The notes: generated by a model not told the origin, from the sequence alone. DNA of 53,466 bases from Acidobacteriaceae bacterium (GCA_003151335.1 PLXE01000046.1:1-53466); one strand, 5' to 3'. Shown: positions 8,364 through 17,096, counted from the stretch's first letter. Translations and numbers: made by a program.

Positions 8364-8513
8364 GGCTCGCAAGTCTTGTTGTGGCGCATTGGCCTTCGTA
8401 AGATAGTTTCTTGGACTGTCATCCTCAAGGTTGTGAATAATCCCAGATTTAGGCGGCGTTGACGGTGTCCCGCGGGAACTCGCGTGCCGTAAAATCAAAC
8501 AGGATTCAATCTC

Positions 8514-10019
8514 ATGCCGCCGGCCCCTCGCACACACGACAACAAAGCCGGGCTCGCCTATTGGGCGCAGCGCACGCTGGAGGAGTGTGACAAAGCCAGC
8601 CATGAATTTGCCGCCGATCCCGTGCACGATCTCCGGGTCGCGATTCGCCGTTGCCGCTCGATGGCGGACGGTTTCTTGTCCGTCGATCCCGATCCAGCAT
8701 GGAAGGAGATGAAGAAGCTGGGCAAGGCCCTGTTCAGCAGCCTGGGCGATCTGCGCGATGTGCAGGTCATGTTGGAATGGGTCGCTCGTCTTTCTGCGCC
8801 TGACGATTCCGTTCGCCTGGTTCTGCTGGAAACCCTGGGCCAGAAAGAGAGCCAGCTCAAGGCGGCCGCGCAAGAGGCGCTGCACAACTTCGACCGCAAG
8901 CGATGGACTGCGCTGAATGCGCGGTTAGCGAAACGGGCGGCCCGGGTCCCAGTGGAAGGGCTGGTGTTTCAGCATCTCGCGCTGGAGCGCTGGATGGACG
9001 CACACGCGTTACACCGACAGGCCCTGCGAAACCGCACGCACGTCGGCTATCACCGGTTGCGAATCGGCATCAAGCGCTTTCGCTACACCTGCGAAAATTT
9101 CCTTCCGCAGCGCCACGAAAAGTGGGCCAAGGACCTGCGCGAGTTGCAGGACGCTCTCGGCGAGGTGCACGATTTCGATGTGCTGAAGGCGACGATCAAG
9201 GCGCATCCCGGGATTGCAGCCGAAGATCGCGAGCGCTGGAACAAGAGGATTGCGGAGGAACGGCAGCCGCGGCTGGATTTGTATCGCCAGAAAATGTTGG
9301 GCAGGAATTCGCTGTGGGCGGTGTGGCGCGCTGAACTACCCAGCGGTTTCTCATTGCAACAGGCCGCCATGGAGAAGCTGCGGACCTGGGCTTCCTTCCT
9401 GGATCCGGACGTGAACCACTCGGCGCATGTTACCCGGCTGGCGCTGCAACTTTACGACGGCCTGGCGAAGCTGGGGACCGTGATTGCTGACGCCGAGCAC
9501 CGCCGTATCCTGGAGGCGGCCGCCATGCTGCATGAGGTGGGACAAAGCCGCGGCCCCGAGGGCCATCGCAAGCGCGCTTATTCCATGATTCGCCGCCTCA
9601 CGCCTCCCCTGGGATGGAGCGCGGAGGAACTTCAATGCGTCGCCGTGATTGCCCGCTATCATGGCGGGGCGCTGCCGCAAACCAGCAGCTCCGCGTTTGT
9701 GGGACTGACGCCAAAACGGCGAAGGGCGCTGTTGCCCATCGCCGGTATTCTCAGGCTGGCGGATGCTTTCGATTTCTCGCACGACCGGCAGATCGATCGG
9801 CTCGCGGTGGAACGACGGGACGGAATGCTGATTGTTTACGGACGAGGCCTGCAAGAAATAGGCCCGGCGGCGGAACGTCTGGCGCGCGCGCGATACTTGC
9901 TGGAAACGACCTGTGGGTGCCCGATTATGGTTCGTCCTCAGGCCATCAAGCCGGCGGCTGCATCTCCGGTTGCGGGACACGCGCGCAAAGTGGCCGCCGG
10001 TTCGCGATCAAGACCTTAA
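8514..10019 (+). CDS. CHAD domain fused to a Ppx/GppA-type HD domain
   Basis: A 501-residue protein starts at ATG 8514. Residues 1 to about 260 form a CHAD domain with its conserved basic histidine-containing helices (PVHDLRVAIRRCR near 37-48, YHRLRIGIKRFRY near 180-192); CHAD domains bind polyphosphate. Residues about 285-470 resemble the C-terminal HD-like domain of exopolyphosphatase/GppA (ILEAAAMLHEVGQ, GHRKRAYSMI). The metal-binding HD doublet is HE here, so hydrolytic activity is uncertain. The fusion suggests a protein that senses or acts on polyphosphate or a related phosphorylated molecule in the cytoplasm. The gene follows the radical SAM gene at 150 bases and is probably separately expressed. 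Confidence 0.85.
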   Translation: MPPAPRTHDNKAGLAYWAQRTLEECDKASHEFAADPVHDLRVAIRRCRSMADGFLSVDPDPAWKEMKKLGKALFSSLGDLRDVQVMLEWVARLSAPDDSVRLVLLETLGQKESQLKAAAQEALHNFDRKRWTALNARLAKRAARVPVEGLVFQHLALERWMDAHALHRQALRNRTHVGYHRLRIGIKRFRYTCENFLPQRHEKWAKDLRELQDALGEVHDFDVLKATIKAHPGIAAEDRERWNKRIAEERQPRLDLYRQKMLGRNSLWAVWRAELPSGFSLQQAAMEKLRTWASFLDPDVNHSAHVTRLALQLYDGLAKLGTVIADAEHRRILEAAAMLHEVGQSRGPEGHRKRAYSMIRRLTPPLGWSAEELQCVAVIARYHGGALPQTSSSAFVGLTPKRRRALLPIAGILRLADAFDFSHDRQIDRLAVERRDGMLIVYGRGLQEIGPAAERLARARYLLETTCGCPIMVRPQAIKPAAASPVAGHARKVAAGSRSRP

Positions 10020-10026
10020 TCCTGAA

Positions 10027-10248
10027 TCAGTCAACCGATTTCTTCTTGTAAGGATCTCCAACCACCACAAAAGGATATTTGCGGAGCGCCTGCACATCGC
10101 CGGCGGCAGCATAGCCCTCAACTTCTGCCATCAGATGCGTAACCTCGTCCGGAGGCATGTTCTTGGTGGCCCGCCAAAACTTGTCCGGAAAAAACCAAAT
10201 ACGTTCTCGAGGGTTGGGCTCTGTAGGATTACCGGAATTTGGTGTCAT
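10027..10248 (-). CDS. Small hypothetical protein (73 aa)
   Basis: The minus-strand ATG at 10248 is preceded by GGGAGGAGAGTT, one of the best ribosome binding sites in the window, which makes this short frame credible. The product contains WFFPDKFWRATKN, MPPDEVTHLMAEVEGYA and YPFVVVGDPYKKK. It is soluble, aromatic-rich near the N-terminus and without cysteines or membrane segments. I do not recognise a family. It converges with the CHAD-HD gene, whose stop is 7 bases away. Confidence 0.7.
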   Translation of the reverse strand: MTPNSGNPTEPNPRERIWFFPDKFWRATKNMPPDEVTHLMAEVEGYAAAGDVQALRKYPFVVVGDPYKKKSVD

Positions 10249-10653
10249 AACTCTCCTCCCACAATGTGGGATATGCAGAAATCACGGTGAGTTTGGAAAG
10301 GTGAGTGCCCTGGGTCGACCGATTACTGAATATCAATTATGAACTGCGGCGGTCCGCTTGTAAACCGCCAATGGCGCGCCTTTGGCCCCTCCATCCCTTT
10401 TTAGGAGCTGCAATTACATTTCCATTTGCTAACTGCAAGAAATTAAAGGAGACGAGTCTTCCTCGTGGCGGCAAGAAGTGGCGCGCCCTCAAACTTAGCA
10501 GATGATTCTCCAGAGGCTGTCGCATTTTTTCCACAGCAGACGCTGGTGCCGCCACGCTCCACGGGAGGTTGAAGCGTACCTCGCTGCGCCATTTGCCGAT
10601 GTCTGACATTGTAGGACATAGCGAAATGTCTGCACGCCCTTAACGGGCGACAA
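10249..10653. other. Intergenic stretch upstream of the small gene
   Basis: About 400 bases without a convincing gene. It holds an imperfect operator-like pattern, ATGTC and GACAT around 11 bases (10599-10619) with a further ATGTC at 10626-10630. A short GCCCTTAACGGGC hairpin near 10636-10649 lies just past the htpX stop. The hairpin has no clear T-run, so it is at most a weak terminator. Confidence 0.4.
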
Positions 10654-11520
10654 TCAATAGTCCATCTCGGCGGGCCGCCCGGTAAGCCGCTCGATGCGCT
10701 TGGCGATGGGCGGATGGGTGGAGAACAGGTTCGCGAAGGTAACGCCGCTGAGCAGCGGCGCAACGATGAAGAGATGCGCATTCGATGGCGAAGCCTGCAT
10801 GGGGATGCGCTTCGAAGCAGCATCGAGCTTCTTCAGCGCGCTGGCCAGAGCGTAGGGATTGCCGGTGATCTGCGCGCCAGTGGCGTCGGCCTGGTATTCC
10901 CGCGATCGCGATACCGCAAGCTGAATGAGCGTGGCTGCGATAGGGGCGAGGATCAACATCAGCAGCCCAACCAAGCCCCCGCCTCCGCGGTCGCGATCGT
11001 CGCGGCCTCCCATGCCCCCGAAGAGCGAAGCCCAATAGCCCATGCGCGCCAGCATGGTGATGGCGCCCGCCAGAGTTGCGGCGATCGAGCTGATGAGAAT
11101 GTCGCGGTTCTTCACGTGTCCCAGCTCATGCGCCAGCACGCCTTCCAGTTCTTCGTCGCTGAGCAGATTCAAAATCCCTTCCGTCATCGCAACCGACGCG
11201 TGTTGGGGATTGCGTCCGGTGGCAAAGGCGTTGGGCGAATCGGTGGGGATCACGTACATCTTCGGCATGGGGATGCCGATCTTTTGCGTCAGCCGCTCCA
11301 CCACCTGGTAAGCGCGCGGCAGTTGTTCGCGGGTGACGGGCTGCGCGCGATACATGGCCAGCGCGATCTTGTCACTGTAGAAATACGAAACGAAATTCAT
11401 GACGACGGCCAGCCCGAGAGCGAGCTCCATACCTCGCTGGCCGCCGAAGATTTCCCCCATCAATAACAGGAAAAGCGTCAATGCGGTCAGCAGTAACGCG
11501 GTCTTAAAGGTGTTTCCCAT
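10654..11520 (-). CDS. htpX: Membrane zinc metalloprotease HtpX
   Basis: A 288-residue M48-family protease. Two hydrophobic segments open the protein (about 6-22 and 32-48), the catalytic HELGH is at residues 131-135, and two further hydrophobic stretches lie around 147-160 and 175-197. A downstream SREYQADA supplies the third zinc-ligand glutamate region. HtpX degrades misfolded inner-membrane proteins together with FtsH, with its active site facing the cytoplasm. Length and motif order are standard. No heat-shock promoter is obvious upstream. A snap-back palindrome (11567-11668) separates its start from the next, divergent gene. Confidence 0.95.
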   Translation of the reverse strand: MGNTFKTALLLTALTLFLLLMGEIFGGQRGMELALGLAVVMNFVSYFYSDKIALAMYRAQPVTREQLPRAYQVVERLTQKIGIPMPKMYVIPTDSPNAFATGRNPQHASVAMTEGILNLLSDEELEGVLAHELGHVKNRDILISSIAATLAGAITMLARMGYWASLFGGMGGRDDRDRGGGGLVGLLMLILAPIAATLIQLAVSRSREYQADATGAQITGNPYALASALKKLDAASKRIPMQASPSNAHLFIVAPLLSGVTFANLFSTHPPIAKRIERLTGRPAEMDY

Positions 11521-11566
11521 ATCTGACAGAATAGATGATGGCGGCGGCGGCCGGTTGCTGGAAATT

Positions 11567-11668
11567 CAGTTGCCAGTTGGCAGTGGCCAGTTGCCAGTTG
11601 GCCAGGAAAAGCCGAAGCAGGCCCGTCAAGACTGCACCGTGCCACTGGCAACCGGCAACTGACAACTG
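11567..11668. repeat. Snap-back imperfect palindrome built from CAGTTGCCAGTTGG-type units
   Basis: The left arm (11567-11587, continuing with a second copy to about 11606) is made of CAGTTGCC and CAGTTGG words. The right arm (11641-11668) is their complement (GGCAACTGACAACTG at its end). About 50 bases separate the arms. It ends 12 bases before the next ATG. The arms are internally repetitive, as in two other palindrome families in the window. Confidence 0.75.
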
Positions 11669-11680
11669 TAGTATTTCCCT

Positions 11681-12211
11681 ATGCCCGAGTTACACGTTCT
11701 TCACCACCGGCCGCACGAAGAACTGATCCTGATCGGCTTCCGTGTGGACGGCAGTCATGATGGTCCGCAGTTTTACACCCTGTTGGCAGTGGGCGGCGAG
11801 GATGAACGCCCGCTCACATGCGACGGGCGCATCGTGTTCTTCGCTCACCCCGGGTTAGCGGCGCTGGCGCTGGCGCTCGATCCCAGCATGGCGAAGCTTG
11901 GTCCTCCGCCGGAAGCCATCGAAACGTTTTGCGACGTGGCGGAGGCACTGTATCGGGTCAACTCGCAGCCAGCCGATCCCGACGGCGTGATCCTGGATTG
12001 TCTGCTGGTCTTCGACGACCTGGTGCGCGCCACCAAACTGCACATGCCGGACCGCTATCAGGGCATCTTGACCGAGTTGGCGGCGCGCCTGACCGAAGGC
12101 GCGCGACTGGTGAATATTTTTACCAACCCGTCGCTGCGAGAGCACGTAGAAGATGCCTTGCTGTGGTGCGTGGGCGCGGTGGCGATGAAGGCGCGGATGA
12201 TAAGCGAGTGA
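11681..12211 (+). CDS. Conserved-looking protein of unknown function (176 aa)
   Basis: The frame runs from ATG 11681 for 176 residues. It has a beta-rich start (HEELILIGFRVDG), a glycine-rich middle (HPGLAALALALDP) and a mainly helical second half (ILDCLLVFDDLVRATKL, HVEDALLWCVGAVAMKARM). No signal peptide or membrane segment is visible, so it should be cytoplasmic. Codon use matches the neighbouring core genes. No strong ribosome binding site is seen, because the palindrome at 11567-11668 almost touches the start. I do not recognise the family. Confidence 0.7.
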   Translation: MPELHVLHHRPHEELILIGFRVDGSHDGPQFYTLLAVGGEDERPLTCDGRIVFFAHPGLAALALALDPSMAKLGPPPEAIETFCDVAEALYRVNSQPADPDGVILDCLLVFDDLVRATKLHMPDRYQGILTELAARLTEGARLVNIFTNPSLREHVEDALLWCVGAVAMKARMISE

Positions 12212-12311
12212 GGCGGCGCGTCGCTAAAACAGTATTGCCCGGTCTATAGGCGACCGGTGGAGCACTCCTTCCAGGCTGCGGAAAGGGTGTGGGGAATCCT
12301 TTTGGTGGAAG

Positions 12312-12479
12312 CCCCCTGCTTTCAGCAGGGGGAGCTGGACTTTAGTCCAGCGGAGAAGGAGCGATTCTTGAAATGGGCTTCAGCCCTGGGTTCTTCGATT
12401 CCCGGCGCCAAAGCGCATGATCAAAGCCGAACTTTTCCCGGAGCGCTGAAGCGCTCCTTCCCCCGCATAAATGCGGGGG
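12312..12479. repeat. Cluster of five short perfect hairpins with variable stems
   Basis: Five palindromes follow each other: CCCCCTGC/GCAGGGGG (12312-12332), GCTGGACT/AGTCCAGC (12334-12351), GGGC/GCCC (12375-12386), GGAGCGC/GCGCTCC (12440-12457) and CCCCCGCAT/ATGCGGGGG (12460-12479). Their centres are TTTCA, TT (core CTTTAG), TTCA, TGAA and AA. No two stems share a sequence, yet the middle is nearly always C-TTCA/TTTA/TGAA-G. The cluster fills the gap between convergent genes (unknown gene and glgC). No gene is present. Confidence 0.85.
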
Positions 12480-12522
12480 CTCCCACCAAGAAGTACCCTG
12501 CCTGAGTTTTGTATAGCCGAAT

Positions 12523-13776
12523 TCACTCCGAGGTGAAGTAATCCACCGTGACCGGGTTCTCGAACAGCGAATAATCGCGGGTCACCACGGTGATGCCGCT
12601 GTCGGTCACGTGATACTTCTGGCGGTCGGCTTCGGTGTCATAGCCGATGACCGTCCCCTCGGGGATATCCACATCGCGATCGATGATGGCCTTGCGAATG
12701 CGGCAGTGGCGGCCGACTTTCACATGGGAAAAAATAATGCTGGTATCAACCTCCGAGTAGGAATTCACGCGCACGTCGGGCGAGAGCACGCTGTTGCGCA
12801 CGGAGCCGCCAGAGATAATGCAGCCCATGGAGACGACCGAGTCATGCGCTTCTCCGGTGCGGCCGGGATCGCTGAACACGAACTTGGCCGGAGGATACTG
12901 CCGCATATGAGTGCGAATCGGCCAGGCCGCGTCATACACGTTGAAAACCGGCGCCACCGAGACCAGATCCATGTTGGCCTCGTAATAAGCTTCCAGGGTC
13001 CCCACATCGCGCCAGTACAGCGCCTCTTTGCGGTTCTCGTCGATGAAGTTGAAGGAGTAAACCTTGTAGTCGTCCACCATGCGGGGCAGAATGTTGTGCC
13101 CAAAATCGTGGCGCGAAGTTGCGTCTTCGGCGTCTTTCAGCAGCGCCGGAATGAGCACATCGGTGTTGAACACGTAAACGCCCATCGAGGCCGAAACCAT
13201 GCGCGGATTGTAAGGTGAGCGCAGGTCGGTTTGCTCGGGCTTTTCCTGGAAGCCGACGACCCGGCCGGTGCGATCGATCTCGACCACACCAAACAGCTTG
13301 GTTTCCGCCGGATCGACCAGGATGGTGGCCAGGGTGACGTCGGCGCCCGAATCCTGGTGCTGCCGCAGCATCAGGTCGTAATTCATCTTGTAGATGTGAT
13401 CGCCCGACAGGATGAGCACGTAGCGCGGCTGCTCAGAGCCGATGGAGTAGAGATTCTGATACACCGCATCGGCCGTGCCCATGTACCAGTTCTCGCTGAC
13501 CCGTTTCATCGGCGGCAGGATCTCGATGAACTCTCCCAGTTCGCGTCCCACAATGTTGCCCCAGCCTTCACGGATGTGCCGATTCAGGGAGAGCGCTTTG
13601 TATTGGGTCAGGATATAGACTTTTCGCAGATCGGAGTTGATGCAGTTGGAAAGCGTGATGTCAATGATGCGGTAAATGCCGCCGAAGGTGACGGCCGGCT
13701 TGGCGCGATCGCGCGTCAGCGGATACAAACGCTCGCCCGCTCCTCCCGCCAGTAAAACTCCGAGGGTGTCTCTCAT
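12523..13776 (-). CDS. glgC: Glucose-1-phosphate adenylyltransferase
   Basis: 417 residues, the normal length. It makes ADP-glucose from ATP and glucose-1-phosphate, the committed step of bacterial glycogen synthesis, in the cytoplasm. The N-terminal nucleotidyltransferase domain has the signature LLAGGAGERLYPLT with the following RAKPAV, the catalytic-aspartate region LSGDHIYKM, and the sugar-binding FQEKPE near residue 198. The C-terminal third is a left-handed beta-helix with hexapeptide character (IRKAIIDRDVDIPEGTVIG) that binds allosteric effectors. It is a single gene, with no other glycogen genes nearby, and its 3' end faces the hairpin cluster at 12312-12479. Confidence 0.95.
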   Translation of the reverse strand: MRDTLGVLLAGGAGERLYPLTRDRAKPAVTFGGIYRIIDITLSNCINSDLRKVYILTQYKALSLNRHIREGWGNIVGRELGEFIEILPPMKRVSENWYMGTADAVYQNLYSIGSEQPRYVLILSGDHIYKMNYDLMLRQHQDSGADVTLATILVDPAETKLFGVVEIDRTGRVVGFQEKPEQTDLRSPYNPRMVSASMGVYVFNTDVLIPALLKDAEDATSRHDFGHNILPRMVDDYKVYSFNFIDENRKEALYWRDVGTLEAYYEANMDLVSVAPVFNVYDAAWPIRTHMRQYPPAKFVFSDPGRTGEAHDSVVSMGCIISGGSVRNSVLSPDVRVNSYSEVDTSIIFSHVKVGRHCRIRKAIIDRDVDIPEGTVIGYDTEADRQKYHVTDSGITVVTRDYSLFENPVTVDYFTSE

Positions 13777-13940
13777 CCTGATGGTTTCCGATTACGAATT
13801 CCCCCGATGGGCTAAGAATGCTCGTTTGTTGGAAGGGCTGACGGCGCCTTGGTGGCGCGTGCCGGCCCATAGGCGAAGTCGAATGTTAGCACACCGCACG
13901 CGAGGCGGGGCGTGCAAGGCCGGATGCCTGAGCTGCGATG

Positions 13941-14219
13941 CTACTTCTCCTCATCGACCTTGATGCGAAGGGACTTGAGAAACTTCACATCCTGTGACGT
14001 CACCTGAAAATCGGCGGCCGAGCGCCGGTCGTTGACCGGTGTCGGCTCGGCGGCTTCGTCACGCTCATTCAATCCTATGGTCGCCTCGAGGACGAGAAAT
14101 ACATCGTATCCCCCGGCTTTAATACGAGTGATGACCTCCGCTATCTGGTCGGAATCGGAAAGCGAGTTGTTGATCGCTTCCCCCAGTTGTTCCATCAGGC
14201 TTTTTAGTCGTTTATCCAC
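13941..14219 (-). CDS. Small hypothetical protein (92 aa), GTG start
   Basis: The open frame extends to 14297, but the upstream 26 residues look like non-coding sequence. A GTG at 14219 (VDKRLKSLMEQLGEAINNSL) gives a coherent amphipathic helical N-terminus followed by GYDVFLVLEATIGLNER and VTSQDVKFLKSLRI. The second half is a short beta/alpha unit and the last residues are charged. No cysteines, signal peptide or membrane segment. I have an impression that similar small proteins occur in Acidobacteria, but the family has no name I can give. Expressed alone on the minus strand. Confidence 0.6.
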   Translation of the reverse strand: MDKRLKSLMEQLGEAINNSLSDSDQIAEVITRIKAGGYDVFLVLEATIGLNERDEAAEPTPVNDRRSAADFQVTSQDVKFLKSLRIKVDEEK

Positions 14220-14451
14220 GATTGCACCTAAGCTAGCTGGCTGGCGACGGACCGCGCAATTCTTCTTGGCGATGCTGCTGAAAATCTCGACCCGCACACT
14301 CTACCAGCTTAATACGTTGGATGCTTCCTGTGGAGGCCGAGTTTTGTGATTATGGGGCGCGGTTGCGCCGCAATGGGAGCCATCTCCCGCGTTAGTCCGC
14401 TGATAGAATGAGGAGTTAGGCGGCAACAGCGCTGAGCGAAAGGTAAGAAGC

Positions 14452-14781
14452 GTGCCATCCCACAATTTCGGCACCCAGGGCCGGGCGTTTCTGCGCGTAG
14501 CCGGCCGTAAGACTGGGGAGAATCGCTGGGTGCGGGCTTTTTACCGGGCAGGCAGCGTCACGCTCGGCAGCGTAGGGCGGGTGCTGCATGTGCTCTGGCT
14601 GGAGGTGGCAGGACTATTTTTCCTGGTGCTTGCAATGGTCGGGGGCGGGGCGGCGGTGCGCGAATACCATCGTTACGCTAACGGTACTAGCGGAGTGGGC
14701 AGGGTGCTTCTGGCGGCCGCATTCGCGCTGGCGTTTTTGTACTTCGGCGTGACCTCCTTCACCAGATCGCGAAGAAGATAG
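14452..14781 (+). CDS. Small membrane protein of unknown function (109 aa)
   Basis: GTG start at 14452 with GAAAGGTAAG upstream. The product has a basic first 40 residues ([11 protein letters not shown]), then two transmembrane helices at about 45-66 and 83-102, and ends in a positive tail RSRRR. Both termini are probably cytoplasmic. I do not recognise a family. The stop codon (14779-14781) overlaps the left arm of a perfect inverted repeat that continues up to the mutase gene, so the two genes may be transcribed together with a structured junction. Confidence 0.65.
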   Translation: MPSHNFGTQGRAFLRVAGRKTGENRWVRAFYRAGSVTLGSVGRVLHVLWLEVAGLFFLVLAMVGGGAAVREYHRYANGTSGVGRVLLAAAFALAFLYFGVTSFTRSRRR

Positions 14782-14830
14782 TTTCGAGTTTCCAGTGGGA
14801 GCGAGAACTCGAAACTGGAAACTCGAAACT
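14780..14830. repeat. Perfect 17-bp inverted repeat overlapping a stop codon
   Basis: AGTTTCGAGTTTCCAGT (14780-14796) is exactly complementary to ACTGGAAACTCGAAACT (14814-14830), with 17 bases between. The left arm begins in the stop codon of the small membrane protein, and the right arm ends 13 bases before the mutase ATG. No T-run follows, so it is not an ordinary terminator. The arms are built of GAAACT/CGAAACT words. Confidence 0.85.
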
Positions 14831-14843
14831 GACTGAGACTCTT

Positions 14844-16469
14844 ATGCCCGAAAACAAACCTAAAGCGTCCGTGGCTACCAAGCTGGCGCCCGAGCAAGAA
14901 ACCTCCTCCCACATCAGTGTTCATCCGCTCTACACACCGTCTGATCTGGACGGTTGGGATTACGACCGCGATCTCAACTTCCCGGGGCAGTTTCCCTACA
15001 CCCGCGGCGTGCAAGCCACGATGTATCGCGGGCGGCTGTGGACCATGCGGCAGTACGCCGGCATGGGCGACGCCGAAGAATCGAACCGCCGCTACAAGTA
15101 CCTGCTGAGCAATGGCACCACCGGATTGAGTGTGGCCTTCGACCTGCCGACGCAGATCGGGCTCGATTCCGACAACCCCCTCGCTACGGGAGAAGTGGGA
15201 AAGGTCGGCGTTGCCATTGATTCCATCGACGACATGATGCGCCTGTTCGACGGCATCGACCTGGAGAAGATTTCCACCTCCATGACGATCAACGCCACCG
15301 CGTCGATCTTGCTGGCGCTCTATATCGTGACGGCACGGCGCACCGGCCGCGACGTGCGCAAGCTTTCCGGCACCGTACAAAACGATGTGCTGAAGGAATA
15401 CATTGCGCGCGGGACGTATATTTATCCGCCCGCGCAGGCCATGCGCATCATCACCGACATTTTTTCCTATGCCCACCAGAATGTGCCCGAGTGGAACACG
15501 ATTTCCATTTCCGGCTACCACATGCGCGAAGCCGGATGCACGGCGGTGCAGGAGGTGGCGTTCACGCTGGCCAACGGCATCAGCTATGTGCAAGCGGCCA
15601 TTGACGCGGGACTGGGCGTGGATGACTTTGCGCCGCGGCTGTCGTTCTTCTTCAATGCGCACAGCAATTTTCTGGAAGAGGTGGCGAAGTTTCGCGCCGC
15701 CCGCCGCATGTGGGCGCGCATCATGCGCGACCATTTCGGCGCCAGGAACCCAAAATCCCTGATGTTGCGTTTCCACACGCAAACGGCAGGCTCGACGCTG
15801 ACCGCGCAGCAGCCCGAGAACAACATCGTCCGCACCGCATTGCAAGCCATGGCAGCGGTCCTGGGCGGGACGCAATCGCTGCACACCAATTCGTTCGACG
15901 AAGCCCTGGCGTTGCCCACCGAACAGTCGGCGCGCATCGCCCTCCGGACCCAGCAAATCGTCGCTTACGAGTCAGGCGCGGCGCAGACCGTCGATCCGCT
16001 GGCGGGTTCGTACTACATCGAATCCTTGACCAACCAGATCGAAACCCAGGCGCGCGAGTACCTGGACAAGATCGACGCCATGGGCGGGACCTTGAAGGCC
16101 ATTGAGCGCGGATTCATTCAGCAGGAAATCCAAAACGCGGCGTACGAGTATCAGCGGTCCGTGGACAAGCGGGAGGCAATCGTCGTGGGCGTGAACGCCT
16201 TCGAACAGGAGAAAGAGAAGCCGATTCCGCTGCTGCACATGGACGAGTCTCTGGAACGCAAGCAGGTGGAGCGTTTGCGCGCCGTGCGCGCCCAGCGCGA
16301 TCCGGCGAAATGGCAGGCGGCGCTGAAGAAGGTGGAAGACACGGCACGCGGCACTGGCAACTTGATGCCCCCGATTGTGGAAGCGGTTGAGGCCAACGCC
16401 ACGGTCGGCGAAATCTCCGACGCCATGCGGCACGTGTACGGCGAGTATCAGGAGACGGTGGTGATCTGA
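14844..16469 (+). CDS. Methylmalonyl-CoA mutase, large (catalytic) subunit
   Basis: 541 residues covering only the TIM-barrel acyl-CoA-binding part of the mutase. The B12-binding domain with DxHxxG is absent and must be supplied by a separate small subunit not in this window. Key positions match methylmalonyl-CoA mutase: Tyr71 in RQYAGM, the GTVQND segment at about 176-181, Arg189 in [10 protein letters not shown] and His226 in SGYHMREAG. Isobutyryl-CoA mutases change the first and the arginine position, so methylmalonyl-CoA/succinyl-CoA interconversion is the likely reaction. It serves propionate and odd-chain or branched-chain catabolism in the cytoplasm. A perfect inverted repeat lies directly ahead of the start. 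Confidence 0.9.
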   Translation: MPENKPKASVATKLAPEQETSSHISVHPLYTPSDLDGWDYDRDLNFPGQFPYTRGVQATMYRGRLWTMRQYAGMGDAEESNRRYKYLLSNGTTGLSVAFDLPTQIGLDSDNPLATGEVGKVGVAIDSIDDMMRLFDGIDLEKISTSMTINATASILLALYIVTARRTGRDVRKLSGTVQNDVLKEYIARGTYIYPPAQAMRIITDIFSYAHQNVPEWNTISISGYHMREAGCTAVQEVAFTLANGISYVQAAIDAGLGVDDFAPRLSFFFNAHSNFLEEVAKFRAARRMWARIMRDHFGARNPKSLMLRFHTQTAGSTLTAQQPENNIVRTALQAMAAVLGGTQSLHTNSFDEALALPTEQSARIALRTQQIVAYESGAAQTVDPLAGSYYIESLTNQIETQAREYLDKIDAMGGTLKAIERGFIQQEIQNAAYEYQRSVDKREAIVVGVNAFEQEKEKPIPLLHMDESLERKQVERLRAVRAQRDPAKWQAALKKVEDTARGTGNLMPPIVEAVEANATVGEISDAMRHVYGEYQETVVI

Positions 16470-16596
16470 AGGGCCGCGTTTCGCTCTTCGCTATTCGTTT
16501 TGGGGAGATCTCGATCTTGCCGTGTCGTGCCAGCAAGGATAGAGCGGCGCTTAGCGTCGGTCCGCCGTGAACAAGATTGGTTGTGCGCGCTCAAAG

Positions 16597-16626
16597 AAAA
16601 AACCCGCTTTAGTTGGCTAGAGCGGG
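16597..16626 (-). terminator. Rho-independent terminator, minus strand
   Basis: CCCGCTTTAG (16603-16612) pairs with CTAGAGCGGG (16617-16626) with one mismatch. On the minus strand it is followed by TTTTTTC. It lies downstream of the small minus-strand gene at 16674-16916. Confidence 0.65.
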
Positions 16627-16673
16627 GCGTGCCGTCCGCTGCGAATCATCTCAACTGCCGCAACCCATGCCTA

Positions 16674-16916
16674 TTAATACCTTCCGGTTTCGCGCATAAT
16701 ACCGGCGTGCCACCCGAGCATGAGCGCTATTACGACGATAACCATCCATTGAATGTTTTGAGTGAGTCCGGGCTCGGAAGCGAAATCCCGCCAATAGCGA
16801 CCAAGAAGAAGGAGAGCGCCGGCCAGTCCCGTTCCAACAATAAGTACGTTGTAGCCGACAAGCATAACGCCAACGGCCACAACTACAATGGCAACCGCTG
16901 AAAGGAAGCGCAACAT
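16674..16916 (-). CDS. Small membrane protein, hypothetical (80 aa)
   Basis: The 80-residue minus-strand frame is strongly hydrophobic: segments at about 5-22 and 24-40 and a third at 56-70, separated by a short loop GRYWRDFASEPG. It would be a three-helix inner-membrane protein. A terminator on the same strand begins about 50 bases after the stop, which supports expression. No good ribosome binding site precedes the ATG. No family recognised; the call rests on hydrophobic pattern and the terminator. Confidence 0.5.
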   Translation of the reverse strand: MLRFLSAVAIVVVAVGVMLVGYNVLIVGTGLAGALLLLGRYWRDFASEPGLTQNIQWMVIVVIALMLGWHAGIMRETGRY

Positions 16917-17064
16917 ACCATAAGTGTAGGACTGCTGTGTCCCGGAATCAATAGGCGCGTATAGAGAAAAAGCTCACGGCACTAAGAATAGTAATCATAG
17001 GCATTCGTTGTGGCCGGAACAAAATAGCCATCCCTGCCCAACAGGACATCAGTCGCTGAAGACT

Positions 17065-17096
17065 GAACAAAAGGCCGGCGTCGGAAGGCGCCGGCC
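17065..17096 (-). terminator. Rho-independent terminator, minus strand
   Basis: GGCCGGCG (17073-17080) pairs with CGCCGGCC (17089-17096). On the minus strand the stem is followed by TTTTGTTC. It closes the transcript of the large secreted repeat protein at 17127-20534. Confidence 0.75.

Noticed and set aside
7641-8885. 414-codon minus-strand frame across the radical SAM and CHAD genes
   Set aside because: Overlaps two well-supported plus-strand genes and shows no motif; it reflects high-GC third positions.
10337-10609. 90-codon minus-strand frame in the gap next to htpX
   Set aside because: No ribosome binding site, no motif and biased composition; treated as non-coding.
14673-15956. 427-codon minus-strand frame opposite the mutase
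   Set aside because: Antisense shadow; the mutase reads clearly on the plus strand.
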